A stretch of 64,000 nucleotides of DNA from JAFGPL01 sp963781805 (GCA_963781805.1 CAWAHF010000004.1:3844001-3908000); one strand, 5' to 3'. Counted from the stretch's first letter, positions 26,732 through 35,277 are shown. The notes: generated by a model from the sequence alone, not told the origin. Made by a program: numbers and translations.

Positions 26732-27739
26732 ATGCGATCTGTAATTTTCTTTTTGGCTATAATAGTATTAGGCGGATGTGAGAATATCATTTTCGATGAA
26801 AAATCATTTGATACACCCGAAAATGTTTTTGAGGTATGCTGGCAGGAATTAGACAGACATTATTCTTTTTTTCCCTATCTGAATTTGGATTGGGATTCGG
26901 TTTATCTGGTGTACAAACCAAAGATAATGAACGGTATGTCTGATGCAGCCTTATTTTCTCAGCTTGCAAAAATGTCCAATTTATTAAAAGATGGACATGT
27001 GAATCTGTTCAATTGGAATTCCATATCAAGTTATGCCGGATGGTATGATAAATATCCCCTGAACCAGATAAATATTAAAAGGTACCTTGAAGCCATCCAA
27101 TATCCAAATAATATCATTACCTATGCCAAAATCAGGTCGCATAATATCGGTTACCTGACGATTAAAACATTCGGTGGAGATAACGAATATTTTAGGGTAG
27201 TTGATCAATTCGTTGAAAAATATTCCAATACCGATGGAATTATTATCGATGTAAGATCTAATGGAGGTGGCAGTTCCATTAATGCCGATACCATCGCCAG
27301 CAGATTTACGGATACAAAATATTTCACTGTTAAGTCCAGGTATAGAAACGGACCCGGTCACAACGATTTTACCGAATGGATTGACAGATATGTTCAACCG
27401 GCAGGTAAGATAATTTATACCAAACCAGTTGCAGTGCTAACAAACAGAAGATGTTTCAGCGCCACGGAAGGGTTTCTGGCAGACATGGATGTATTACCCA
27501 ATGTTACGATTATCGGGGATACTTCCGGAGGCGGAAGCGGCAATCCAATACAGAAAATACTTCCCAACGGGTGGTTAATTCGTCTTTCAAACTCACAGGC
27601 ACAATTACCATCAGGACGGGATTATCAATTTACGGGTATTTATCCCGATGAGCCGGTTTGGATAAGCAGGGCAGACAGCGCCAGTGGAGTAGATACTATT
27701 CTCGAAACTGCGATAGGCATCATTGAAAGCAGTAAATGA
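26732..27739 (+). CDS. S41-family serine peptidase lipoprotein
   Basis: 335 residues. A lipobox ('LAIIVLGGC', Cys at residue 16) marks it as an outer- or inner-membrane lipoprotein. The C-terminal-processing-peptidase (S41) catalytic domain occupies about 150-330 with 'GIIIDVRSNGGGS', the serine-containing 'RRCFSATEGF' and 'IIGDTSGGGSG'. No PDZ domain is evident between the N-terminal helical part and the catalytic core, so it is a PDZ-less S41 type, common in Bacteroidota. It forms a two-gene unit with the preceding barrel protein, which could be its neighbour in the membrane or its substrate. Confidence 0.85.
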   Translation: MRSVIFFLAIIVLGGCENIIFDEKSFDTPENVFEVCWQELDRHYSFFPYLNLDWDSVYLVYKPKIMNGMSDAALFSQLAKMSNLLKDGHVNLFNWNSISSYAGWYDKYPLNQINIKRYLEAIQYPNNIITYAKIRSHNIGYLTIKTFGGDNEYFRVVDQFVEKYSNTDGIIIDVRSNGGGSSINADTIASRFTDTKYFTVKSRYRNGPGHNDFTEWIDRYVQPAGKIIYTKPVAVLTNRRCFSATEGFLADMDVLPNVTIIGDTSGGGSGNPIQKILPNGWLIRLSNSQAQLPSGRDYQFTGIYPDEPVWISRADSASGVDTILETAIGIIESSK

Positions 27740-28123
27740 TATTTCATACTACTGAATCTTTCACATTAATCGTAATCTTATAAGTTTACATTAATACTTA
27801 AATATTATAACTTGTAAAAAGGCATACATTCCCGGATTTTTAAAAACATCTTTAAATAAGCCCACAACCAAACATTCCTGCGACAGCAGGAATCTCACAA
27901 TAGAACTCAAATGCATTTTTACAGGAGATCCCTATACAAGTCAGGGATGTTATTTAGGCTTTTTTTGAGATGTTTTAGCATTAGGATGCTAATTTACCAA
28001 TAAATGCACTATTTCAATAGACATGAAACTTCAAATTGGCCTTTGGTTAATAAGAATTAAAATTCGATTGACTTATTATAAGGGATTTATCCTAATTTTA
28101 TATTCTGAACATTATTCCTGACC
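27740..28123. other. Intergenic region with two small palindromic repeats
   Basis: 384 bases without a coding frame. It holds an 8-bp perfect hairpin with loop GACA (27874-27893), the string AATCTCACAA directly after it, and a weaker ATCCCT/AGGGAT hairpin (27928-27948) followed by a T-rich stretch around 27961-27967 that may terminate the S41 operon. Confidence 0.55.
27874..27893. repeat. Palindromic intergenic repeat
   Basis: ATTCCTGC and GCAGGAAT flank a four-base loop. The AATCTCACAA that begins in its right arm recurs after a second hairpin at 63618-63641, which suggests both belong to one dispersed intergenic repeat family. Confidence 0.55.
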
Positions 28124-29404
28124 ATGCTACTAAACTATATCTGGATTGGTTTTTTTCTGGTGGGCTTTCTTGTAGCGCTTTTCAGGGTTGTCGGGTATTA
28201 TTTTCGTGATTTTTTTGCACAGTATCTGGGAGTAATATTCGATAAAACAGATTTGAATGTTTTTGCCGCTATGGTGAAAAGCACTTTCGAAATGGCTGCT
28301 ACCAGTATTAATATTATTATCATTCTTATCGGGGTAATGACATTATGGCTGGGTATCATGAGAATTGGGGAAAAGGGGGGAGCCGTGCAGATTTTATCCA
28401 GAGCTGTCTCACCCTTTTTCAGAAAAATCTTTCCGGAGGTTCCTAAAGATCATCCTGCCATTGGGGCCATGCTGATGAATATTACTGCGAATATGCTGGG
28501 GCTGGATAATGCCGCTACTCCCTTTGGCCTGAAAGCAATGGAAGAATTACAGAAAATCAATCCGCAGAAAAATACCGCTACCAATGCACAGATAATGTTT
28601 CTTGTATTGAACACCTCTGGACTGACCATAATACCTATCAGTATTATGGCCTATCGAATGGGGGCGGGGGCAGCAAATCCTTCGGATATTTTTCTTCCCC
28701 TATTGCTTACTACCTTTATTTCAACGCTGGTTGGACTGGTTGCCGTTTCAATCGTACAGCGGATCAACCTGTTCAACTGGATTGTATTGTTTTACCTTGG
28801 TGGTTTAAGTACTTTCGTTGCCCTGATTTTATGGATGGTGAAATCGATGGATAAAAGTCAGGTAGATATTACAATGTCCTTCTGGGGTAATTTTATTTTG
28901 TTTCTGATAATCATCTTCTTTTTTGTGTTGGGATTAAGAAAGAAGATTAATATGTACGATGAATTTCTTATCGGAGCCAAAGAGGGTTTCGGAGTGGCGA
29001 TTAAAATCATCCCCTATCTTGTGGCTATGCTGGTTGCCATTGGTATCTTCCGTGCTTCAGGAGCATTTGATTATATCCTGGCGGGTATTGCGAAATTTTT
29101 TGGATTGTTCGGTTTTGATACCGAATTTGTGAAGGCTTTGCCAACGGCTTTGATGAAGCCTCTGAGCGGCAGTGCCGCCAGGGGAATGACCATTGAGATA
29201 ATGCATCACTACACCGCTGATTCTTTTGTTGGAAAGCTGGCCTGTATATTTCAGGGATCCACCGAAACCACTTTTTATACGCTGGCTGTATATTTCGGTG
29301 CCGTTAATATTAGCCGTACACGTTACACTGTCGCGTGCGGTCTCATTGCAGACCTGGCTGGTGTTATTGCTGCCATTTTCATCGCTTATATTTTCTTTCA
29401 TTAA
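28124..29404 (+). CDS. SpmA-SpmB fusion, nucleoside-recognition (Gate) domain membrane protein
   Basis: A 426-residue polytopic inner-membrane protein with about ten hydrophobic segments. The N-terminal half contains the SpmA hallmark 'NMLGLDNAATPFGLKAM' (about 127-143) and 'LNTSGLTIIPISIMAYR'. The C-terminal half contains the SpmB hallmark 'ALMKPLSGSAARGM' and 'FQGSTETTFYTLAVYFG'. In Firmicutes these are two separate spore maturation proteins; in non-sporulating Bacteroidota they occur fused. The Gate domain is thought to form a transport or scaffold unit, but no substrate is established. It is probably monocistronic. Confidence 0.88.
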   Translation: MLLNYIWIGFFLVGFLVALFRVVGYYFRDFFAQYLGVIFDKTDLNVFAAMVKSTFEMAATSINIIIILIGVMTLWLGIMRIGEKGGAVQILSRAVSPFFRKIFPEVPKDHPAIGAMLMNITANMLGLDNAATPFGLKAMEELQKINPQKNTATNAQIMFLVLNTSGLTIIPISIMAYRMGAGAANPSDIFLPLLLTTFISTLVGLVAVSIVQRINLFNWIVLFYLGGLSTFVALILWMVKSMDKSQVDITMSFWGNFILFLIIIFFFVLGLRKKINMYDEFLIGAKEGFGVAIKIIPYLVAMLVAIGIFRASGAFDYILAGIAKFFGLFGFDTEFVKALPTALMKPLSGSAARGMTIEIMHHYTADSFVGKLACIFQGSTETTFYTLAVYFGAVNISRTRYTVACGLIADLAGVIAAIFIAYIFFH

Positions 29405-29527
29405 TTTATTATTTATATCTTACAATTTATTTGCATATTTATCTGTTATTAGAGATTACAGATAAATAGTTAGAATTACATATTGTTAGTTACTCATTGG
29501 AAAATTATTAACCTAAACACATAGCAG

Positions 29528-30283
29528 ATGAAAAAAGTAAGCTACCTGACCAACTTTTTAATACTGGTTGCCCTGACAACATTCGTAACGTGTTCGAATA
29601 AACAGGGAAAAACCAAAGATGAAGCAACAGCAGACACAACAGCAGTTGAAAAATCAACTGCCGTATGTATGTACGATTACAGTGTTAACGGATTACAGGT
29701 ATTAGAAGATTACACACAACCCAAAAGTCATGTGACATTTATAAAACTGGGAGAAACTGTCACTATCCTGGGGAAATCCGAAATAGACAGCGTCAGCAAG
29801 AGAGAATACTGCAACGTGGAACTGTCAGACGGAACGGTCGGCTGGTCTCTATGCAAATATTTAATTATCAATGCCACTCCGGCAGCAGTAATCGTAAGTA
29901 CTCCTGTGTATGAACGGCCTGATATCCTCACAAAATCAGCAAAAAAGGCATATGATGATATTGATATAGTAGCCATCACCGAAGAAAAAGACGGCTGGTG
30001 TAATGTAATTGGAAGAAATAATCTAAATTCAGGATGGGTACTGAAAGATAATCTCTCGACAAATAAAGAAGATTTTGATATGGCAATTTTGGCCCGAAGA
30101 GATATCTATGATTCAAATGGCAATATCATAGATGATAAACTAAACGATTTTATCAATAATGCTCCGTACCCAGGCAGCAAGATAGTATCTATCTTACGGG
30201 ACAGGCTGATAAAAAATGTAGAAAATGCCGCAAAGGAGGAGCCAGTAGAGAAAGAATCAGGGGCTGAGGCATTGCCTGAGTAG
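29528..30283 (+). CDS. SH3-domain lipoprotein
   Basis: 251 residues with an N-terminal lipoprotein-like signal ('LVALTTFVTC', Cys at residue 22) and a low-complexity threonine/alanine linker. Two bacterial SH3-like segments follow: 'VTILGKSEIDS...GTVGWSLCKYL' at about 75-112 and 'IVAITEEKDGWCNV...SGWVLKDNL' at about 145-175. Such domains bind peptidoglycan or envelope peptides. The tail is acidic (glutamate-rich last 15 residues). The function is not known. It converges on the RDD gene and shares a bidirectional terminator with it. Confidence 0.7.
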   Translation: MKKVSYLTNFLILVALTTFVTCSNKQGKTKDEATADTTAVEKSTAVCMYDYSVNGLQVLEDYTQPKSHVTFIKLGETVTILGKSEIDSVSKREYCNVELSDGTVGWSLCKYLIINATPAAVIVSTPVYERPDILTKSAKKAYDDIDIVAITEEKDGWCNVIGRNNLNSGWVLKDNLSTNKEDFDMAILARRDIYDSNGNIIDDKLNDFINNAPYPGSKIVSILRDRLIKNVENAAKEEPVEKESGAEALPE

Positions 30284-30333
30284 TCAGGTGTTTAGAAATT
30301 GCAGAAAAAGGTATCGAATTGATCTAAAATAAA

Positions 30334-30365
30334 AAAACGTGAAAGCATTTTTGCTCTCACGTTTT
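30334..30365. terminator. Bidirectional terminator
   Basis: A hairpin with arms AAAACGTGAAAGC and GCTCTCACGTTTT (one mismatch) and loop ATTTT. It is followed by a T-run on the minus strand (seven Ts) and TTTT on the plus strand. It lies between the convergent SH3 lipoprotein and RDD genes. Confidence 0.75.
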
Positions 30366-30386
30366 AAATTTTATTTAGTTCAAAAT

Positions 30387-30923
30387 TTATTTCAGAACCG
30401 ATTTCTTATATACAGCAGTCTTTGCTATCATATCGTGAAAAGCTTGTTTTTTAGCGCCAAGTACAAAAAAGCATCCGATAAATATAATCAGGCCTAATAA
30501 ACTACCAAGATTATTTAAAAATCTTACTCCGGATGCAAAAGCTAACATACCAAAAAGAAAAGAAATGTTTTTAATAACATACCTGAGCATGAGTTTTCCA
30601 ATACCTGCTTTGGTACCATCGTCATTTCCAATACGAATTCCAACAATCAATTTTCCAATGGTAAATCCGGTCAAACCTTCCAACAGAAACCAAACTACTC
30701 CGATGACGTACACAGCCGCCATCGCTGCCATTAATCCACCCAGGAATCCTGTTGCAGCCCCTGTAGCAGCTTCAAAATCTCCACTCGCCGAACCCATAGA
30801 GGCACCGGCAGCAGCGCCTCCAAAACCAATGATAGGGGCCAGGATCGCTGAAATAATACCAACTAATACCAAATCGAGAAGATACGCACCAAGACGTGGT
30901 CCAAAACCAGTTCTGTTTTCCAT
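30387..30923 (-). CDS. RDD family membrane protein
   Basis: 178 residues from the ATG at 30923; the longer frame starting at 30953 would add ten unlikely residues. It begins 'MENRTGFGPRLGAYLLDLVL', which carries the Arg-Asp pair of the RDD family in the first membrane helix. A glycine/alanine-rich region and two more hydrophobic segments follow, with 'LTGFTIGKLIVGIRI' in between, as expected for RDD proteins. The function is unknown (transport or envelope role suggested for the family). It is monocistronic. Confidence 0.85.
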   Translation of the reverse strand: MENRTGFGPRLGAYLLDLVLVGIISAILAPIIGFGGAAAGASMGSASGDFEAATGAATGFLGGLMAAMAAVYVIGVVWFLLEGLTGFTIGKLIVGIRIGNDDGTKAGIGKLMLRYVIKNISFLFGMLAFASGVRFLNNLGSLLGLIIFIGCFFVLGAKKQAFHDMIAKTAVYKKSVLK

Positions 30924-31095
30924 AGTTTTTATTTTTGTGGTTAATATGCACAAAAATTACAAATAATAATTTATTAATAAAAATGAAAATTTTTTATGTG
31001 CAAATCTGAAAGAAGAATTTTGTTTTCAAATAATTGTATAATTCAAGTCAAATAATTAATATTGCACTCCTGCAAAAAATCAGGATTTTCAGAAT

Positions 31096-31168
31096 GGTCC
31101 CATAGCTCAGCTGGTCAGAGCATCCCGACCAGAATGTCGGGAGGGTCCAAGGTTCGAGCCCAAGTGGG
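31096..31168 (+). pseudogene. Degenerate tRNA copy with a palindrome in place of the anticodon arm
   Basis: The first 27 bases (acceptor 5' strand and D arm) are identical to those of the intact tRNA at 31207-31280. The anticodon arm is replaced by a 7-bp hairpin TCCCGAC-CAGAAT-GTCGGGA (31123-31142), three bases longer than normal. The T stem is mispaired (CAAGG against CCAAG), and the 3' acceptor strand is lost after TGGG. It cannot fold as a working tRNA, so I call it a remnant of a duplication. Confidence 0.75.
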
Positions 31169-31206
31169 TAAGAGCGAAAATAAAATGGCCAGATTTTTGA
31201 AATATT

Positions 31207-31280
31207 GGTCCCATAGCTCAGCTGGTCAGAGCACCTGACTCATAATCAGGGGGTCCTTGGTTCGAGCCCAAGTGGGACCA
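31207..31280 (+). tRNA. tRNA with CAU anticodon (Met, or Ile2 after lysidine modification)
   Basis: A full cloverleaf. The acceptor stem is GGTCCCA/TGGGACC, the D arm GCTC...GAGC, the anticodon stem CCTGA/TCAGG with loop CTCATAA (anticodon CAT at 31241-31243), and the T arm CTTGG TTCGAGC CCAAG. The discriminator is A at 31280 and CCA is not encoded. The AGCTGGTCAGA D-loop and acceptor stem resemble the CAU tRNA that Bacteroidota carry as elongator Met or Ile2; sequence alone does not settle which. Confidence 0.9.
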
Positions 31281-31324
31281 CACAACTGGAAAGGTTGGAT
31301 TTTTTCCTTCCTTTCCTTCTTTTT

Positions 31325-31918
31325 TTATACCCCCATCATCACCTCTCCCGCCTCTTCCAAATCCTTGCCAAACGAAACAATTCCCTCCTTGTGGCCGCCC
31401 ATAACAAAGAGTTTCTTTTCATACACATCGGTTTCCCTGAACAAACGAATGATCTCAAAGGCCATTTGAGGGGTGCCGTATTCAACGTCATAAGAGGTGA
31501 TGGGCAGAGTATCTCTTAATTTTTCCCATAGTTCCAGATGATGTATATGAATCACAGCCCTGATTCCGGGATTGCTTTCATACACCGCCGCATGGCTCAT
31601 GGTTTCTGCCGAGGCTCTGATTTTTCCGGTACACGTAACCTGGTTTTTTGCAAGATTATATTCTGTAATTAAAGCATAATCTTCTTTCGTCAAAACAGGT
31701 TTGTTACCGGTTGCGGTACCTGTAATAATAAAAGTATGCTCTTTATGTTTAATGCTTAAGTTACCATAACCAATACCATCAGGGTAAGCGCCAATAAGTT
31801 TTTTCTGATAAAGTTTTTCTCTCCAGGAATTTATTTTTTCAAACAAATCATTCGGAAAATCAAAAGAGGAATGATTGAGAATACATTCAAATTTAATATA
31901 GCCTTCTTCAAACTTCAT
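31325..31918 (-). CDS. Class II aldolase/adducin family protein, probable methylthioribulose-1-phosphate aldolase
   Basis: A 197-residue zinc-dependent class II aldolase. It has the substrate loop 'GYGNLSIKH' (Asn53), the catalytic-type Glu105 in 'RASAETMSH', the zinc ligands His124 and His126 ('VIHIHH') and His176 ('MGGHKEG'). I start it at the ATG at 31918; the TTG at 31927 adds three residues. It is the third gene after mtnA and mtnP on the same strand, 59 bases beyond mtnP. In that setting the likely substrate is 5-methylthioribulose-1-phosphate: either cleavage to DHAP and methylthioacetaldehyde (DHAP shunt aldolase) or dehydration (MtnB). The lack of mtnC, mtnD or mtnE nearby favours the aldolase, but a general sugar-phosphate aldolase is possible. 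Confidence 0.8.
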   Translation of the reverse strand: MKFEEGYIKFECILNHSSFDFPNDLFEKINSWREKLYQKKLIGAYPDGIGYGNLSIKHKEHTFIITGTATGNKPVLTKEDYALITEYNLAKNQVTCTGKIRASAETMSHAAVYESNPGIRAVIHIHHLELWEKLRDTLPITSYDVEYGTPQMAFEIIRLFRETDVYEKKLFVMGGHKEGIVSFGKDLEEAGEVMMGV

Positions 31919-31977
31919 GATTACCAAAGTTTAGTCAATTTTAACAGTATTAAATGGGAAAAGAGTTGTCGCCTTAT

Positions 31978-32724
31978 TTAAACCTTTGTTAATGCAATCT
32001 TTATCAACTCAAGAATCTTGTTGCTGTTTTGGTCGATTATTTCCCGGATATCAGATGTGGTTGGTGGTTTGATATCGGTACGCCACGAATCGAAATCGGT
32101 GCACAGGGCGATTACAGCAATCGGTATGCATAGCTCATTTGCCAGGATAACCTCGGGAGCTGTGGTCATATTAATAATGTCGGCTCCCCACAATTTATAC
32201 AGATTAGATTCGGCCCGGGTTGAAAATCTTGGTCCGTCAATGGTGATCACTGTTCCCTTGGTATGAACAGTCAGGCCCAACGTAACCGAAGATTCTATAA
32301 GGTCATCGCGTAAATCATCGGAAAATGGATTCGCCATGGGGGTATACCTGAACTCACCGGGCTGATATTCTTCATAAATGGTTGATGAATGGTGTCTGGT
32401 GAAATCAATGAATTGATCAAAAACGATAAATTCCCCCGGACAAATTTCTTCCCTAAGACTGCCACATGCCGTGGTTGATAAAATATGTGTACATTCCAGT
32501 TGTTTGAGTGCGTAAAGGTTCGCCCTGAAATTCACCCTGGAGGAGGGTATGCTGTGATCTCTTCCGTGCCGGGAAATATGAACAACCTCAAAGTCGTCTA
32601 ATTTTCCGGTAATCAAATCAGAACTTGTTTCTCCAAAAGGCGTCTCAACTTTTAACGATTCAATATTTTTCAGAATATTCAACTGTTCCAGACCTGTGCC
32701 ACCGATAATTGCTACTTTCTTCAT
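31978..32724 (-). CDS. mtnP: S-methyl-5'-thioadenosine phosphorylase
   Basis: A 248-residue purine nucleoside phosphorylase-fold enzyme that splits methylthioadenosine into adenine and 5-methylthioribose-1-phosphate. Visible family features are the phosphate-site 'IIGGTGLEQL' at residues 6-15, 'ISRHGRDH' with 'NFRANLYAL', 'TACGSLRE', 'IDGPRFSTRAES', the substrate motif 'INMTTAPEVILANE' and 'CTDFDSW'. Its start overlaps the mtnA stop by four bases, so the two are translationally coupled. It removes the by-product of polyamine synthesis and radical-SAM reactions. Confidence 0.93.
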   Translation of the reverse strand: MKKVAIIGGTGLEQLNILKNIESLKVETPFGETSSDLITGKLDDFEVVHISRHGRDHSIPSSRVNFRANLYALKQLECTHILSTTACGSLREEICPGEFIVFDQFIDFTRHHSSTIYEEYQPGEFRYTPMANPFSDDLRDDLIESSVTLGLTVHTKGTVITIDGPRFSTRAESNLYKLWGADIINMTTAPEVILANELCIPIAVIALCTDFDSWRTDIKPPTTSDIREIIDQNSNKILELIKIALTKV

Positions 32725-33842
32725 AATTCAGTCAATTCATTTTTATCCTGAAAGAGTTCTAAGATACTATTTTTTTCTGGTTTGCAAATTCCTTTTTCGG
32801 TAATTAATCCAGTGATAAGCCTTGCTGGTGTTACATCAAATCCGAAGTTTGCGGCTTTGCTATCTTTATCAGTGATAAGAATATTTACCAGGGTATCGTC
32901 TTTCATGCCTTGTATGTATCGCACTTCATCCTGATCTCTTTCCTCAATAGGAATTTCTTCCAGTCCGTCCGAAATAGTCCAGTCGATGGAGGATGAAGGA
33001 AGAGCGACATAAAAAGGCACATTGTTATCGCTGGCTGCCAACGCTTTGAGGTAGGTTCCTATTTTGTTTGCAACATCTCCGTTTTTTGAAGCCCTGTCGC
33101 AGCCAACAATTGCCAAATCTACCATTCCGTGTTGCATCAGATGACCTCCTGCATTATCGGTAATAATGGTGCAAGGAACACCGTGTTGCTGCAATTCCCA
33201 GGCGGTTAACCTGGCGCCCTGATTCCGCGGACGGGTTTCATCCACCCACACATGCAGGTTAATGCCCTGATCATGCGCCAAATAAATCGGGGCAGTTGCC
33301 GTGCCATAATCAATACAGGCAAGCCATCCGGCGTTACAGTGTGTAAGTATGTTTACAGGTTTTTCATTATTTATCAGCGAAATCCGCTCTATAACGGGTA
33401 ATCCGAATTTACCGATTTTTAGACTGTTTTGTCTTTCTTCATCAATAATTTCAAGCGATGATTTAAGAGCAGTTTCTATTTTCTTGTTAATTGTTTCTTC
33501 GATAGCTATGGCATTGAGCGCCCTGTCAACTGCATAACTTAAATTTATGGCTGTTGGTCTTGCAGATTTAAGAAAAGAAGATTTTATCTCCAGGTAATGA
33601 TTCAAATCTTTTTTTCCATCGTACTCGCGAAGAGCAAAATATATCCCAAAAGCCGCAGTTGCTCCAATAAGCGGAGCTCCGCGAACCTGCATGGATTGAA
33701 TGGCATGAAAGATTTCATCAGATGTTTTAAGATCTGTAATCTCAAATTTAAATGGTAGCAATCTTTGATCAATTATCTGAACAACAGTGGGGTCATCCGG
33801 CTTTAACCAAATCGTTTCATAATGCTTGTTATTGACATTCAT
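32721..33842 (-). CDS. mtnA: S-methyl-5-thioribose-1-phosphate isomerase
   Basis: A 373-residue member of the eIF2B-like family that isomerises methylthioribose-1-phosphate to methylthioribulose-1-phosphate. The catalytic Cys169 lies in 'LTHCNAGWLA' and Asp249 in 'IVGCDRASKNGDVANKIGTY'; the substrate loop 'MQVRGAPLIG' (51-60) is intact. First gene of the mtnA-mtnP-aldolase operon. Divergent from the HAD/thioesterase pair, with a short shared control region. Confidence 0.93.
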   Translation of the reverse strand: MNVNNKHYETIWLKPDDPTVVQIIDQRLLPFKFEITDLKTSDEIFHAIQSMQVRGAPLIGATAAFGIYFALREYDGKKDLNHYLEIKSSFLKSARPTAINLSYAVDRALNAIAIEETINKKIETALKSSLEIIDEERQNSLKIGKFGLPVIERISLINNEKPVNILTHCNAGWLACIDYGTATAPIYLAHDQGINLHVWVDETRPRNQGARLTAWELQQHGVPCTIITDNAGGHLMQHGMVDLAIVGCDRASKNGDVANKIGTYLKALAASDNNVPFYVALPSSSIDWTISDGLEEIPIEERDQDEVRYIQGMKDDTLVNILITDKDSKAANFGFDVTPARLITGLITEKGICKPEKNSILELFQDKNELTEL

Positions 33843-33860
33843 TTTTTACACCTAAATTTG
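33832..33860 (+). promoter_or_regulatory. Probable promoter of the HAD-thioesterase operon
   Basis: TTG (33832-33834) and TAAATTTG (33853-33860) are separated by 18 bases and match the Bacteroidota TTTG / TAnnTTTG scheme. The start would fall near 33867, leaving a 20-base leader before the ATG at 33887. It overlaps the mtnA start region on the other strand. Confidence 0.45.
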
Positions 33861-33886
33861 TTCTTTAATATTTGAAAATAAAATTA

Positions 33887-34543
33887 ATGAATTTATTGCA
33901 GGGTATACATCTTTCCGAAATACAATTTAAGAACATTATTTTTGACTGGGGAGGAGTTATTACCAATATCGATCCCGGCAAATCTGCGGATGCTTTCCTA
34001 AAATTGGGATTTTCGGATTTTGATAATCACTATGGAATTGCTGAGCAGATAAAATTTTACAGATGGTTCGAAGAGGGAAAAATGACTGCATCTGAATTCA
34101 GAAATAAACTCAGGGAGTATATTCCGAAAAAAGTCAGCAACGAAGAGATTGATCTTGCATGGTCTGCCATGTTGCTTGACACACCCCGGGAACGATGGGA
34201 GTTATTGGGAAAGTTGAAACAGAAATTCCGCACCTTTCTGCTTAGTAACACGAGTTCCATTCATGTGGAAAGATATTTTGATTATCTCTATCAACAATAT
34301 GGAGTAAGAGGATACAAACATCTGTTCGAAAAGGTATATTTTTCATACGAATTGGGTATCCGAAAACCAGATTTGCGGGTGTTTGAATTTATATTGAAAG
34401 ATAACCGGCTGATACCAGCAGAAACACTTTATATAGATGATGTATTAAAAAATGTAGAAGCTGCAAAAAGTGTTGGAATGTTAACATATCACCTGCAATT
34501 ACCTGATACATTAACGGATATATTTAAAGATGGCAAGGATTAA
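33887..34543 (+). CDS. HAD-superfamily hydrolase
   Basis: 218 residues from the ATG at 33887 (a TTG at 33872 would add five residues but lies almost on the predicted transcript start). HAD motif I is 'IIFDWGGVIT', motif II 'LLSNTSS', motif III 'GIRKPDLRVF' and motif IV 'YIDDVLKNVEAA'. The second acidic residue of motif I is replaced by glycine, as in the 'FDLGGV' subgroup of HAD-IA phosphatases (YihX-like, sugar or nucleotide phosphates). It overlaps the thioesterase gene by 14 bases. The substrate is unknown. Confidence 0.87.
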   Translation: MNLLQGIHLSEIQFKNIIFDWGGVITNIDPGKSADAFLKLGFSDFDNHYGIAEQIKFYRWFEEGKMTASEFRNKLREYIPKKVSNEEIDLAWSAMLLDTPRERWELLGKLKQKFRTFLLSNTSSIHVERYFDYLYQQYGVRGYKHLFEKVYFSYELGIRKPDLRVFEFILKDNRLIPAETLYIDDVLKNVEAAKSVGMLTYHLQLPDTLTDIFKDGKD

Positions 34544-34961
34544 AATTGAATTTCCTGAGAAATATTTATTTGAAACTGAAATTATTGTAAGGATTTCGGA
34601 TATTAATTATGGCGGTCATCTGGGGAACGATGCAGTTTTGGCCATTGCCCATGAAGCCCGGCTAAGGTTTTTGAGTAGCATGGGTTATAGTGAAATGAAT
34701 ATTGAAAACGCCGCTATCATTATGACGGATGCTGCAATCGTTTATCGAAACGAAAGCTTTTATGGGGATGTTCTTAAAATTGCGCTGGCAATACAGGATA
34801 TTACAAACATCGGATTTGATATTTTATATAAACTGATTCGTACAGTTGACAATAAGGAAATAGCAAGAGTGAAAACCGGGATTGCATTCTTTGATTACGA
34901 ATCAAAAAAAATTATTGCCATCCCGGTAGTCTTCAAAGCAAAAATATTACTTGCTGAATAA
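34530..34961 (+). CDS. Hotdog-fold thioesterase
   Basis: 143 residues with the acyl-CoA thioesterase (4HBT/YbgC-like) pattern: 'VRISDINYGGHLGNDAVLAIAHEARLRFL' replaces the usual 'DxDxxGHxNN', and 'AAIVYRNESFYGDVL' and 'KTGIAFFDYESKKI' fit the later strands. The catalytic Asp is kept in 'ISDINYGGH'. Overlaps the upstream HAD gene, which indicates co-translation. A housekeeping acyl-CoA role is likely but unproven. Confidence 0.8.
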   Translation: MARIKIEFPEKYLFETEIIVRISDINYGGHLGNDAVLAIAHEARLRFLSSMGYSEMNIENAAIIMTDAAIVYRNESFYGDVLKIALAIQDITNIGFDILYKLIRTVDNKEIARVKTGIAFFDYESKKIIAIPVVFKAKILLAE

Positions 34962-35277
34962 ATCTTATTTCCTTGTCATCGAAATAAATCAACATGAGTT
35001 CGGCATAACCAGGAAGCATCTTAAATCCGCAAAATATAGTTATCTCTCTAAACAAGGCTTCGACTACGCTCAGCCTGACATCCGCTCAGCCTGACATCCA
35101 CTCAGCCTGACATCCGTTCAGCCTGACAGGTCACACTGAGCGTAGTCGAAGGGTCTGGCGGCAAAGGATTTGCAATATAACTTACGGATCTAAAGAAGCA
35201 AATAACAATTGATAATACGTACCAGTTATATTGACTTCACCTTAATTATCGGGCATCTCCTGGCAATTAAAGGTTGC
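34962..35277. other. Intergenic region with a tandem/inverted repeat element
   Basis: 316 bases between convergent genes. Apart from the repeat listed at 35058-35151 there is no coding frame and no clear terminator; the repeat itself may fold and stop transcription. Confidence 0.55.
35058..35151. repeat. Inverted repeat enclosing 16-bp tandem units
   Basis: CTTCGACTACGCTCAG (35058-35073) is repeated exactly in inverted form at 35136-35151. Between them a 16-bp unit, CTCAGCCTGACATCCG, occurs three times (35069-35084, 35085-35100, 35101-35116) with a partial fourth copy to about 35128. Similar 'cttcgactacgctcag' palindromes are frequent intergenic repeats in Bacteroidota genomes. Confidence 0.85.

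Noticed and set aside
28124..29404. Evidence of sporulation from the SpmAB-like protein
   Set aside because: The fused form is common in non-sporulating Bacteroidota and no other spore genes are seen.
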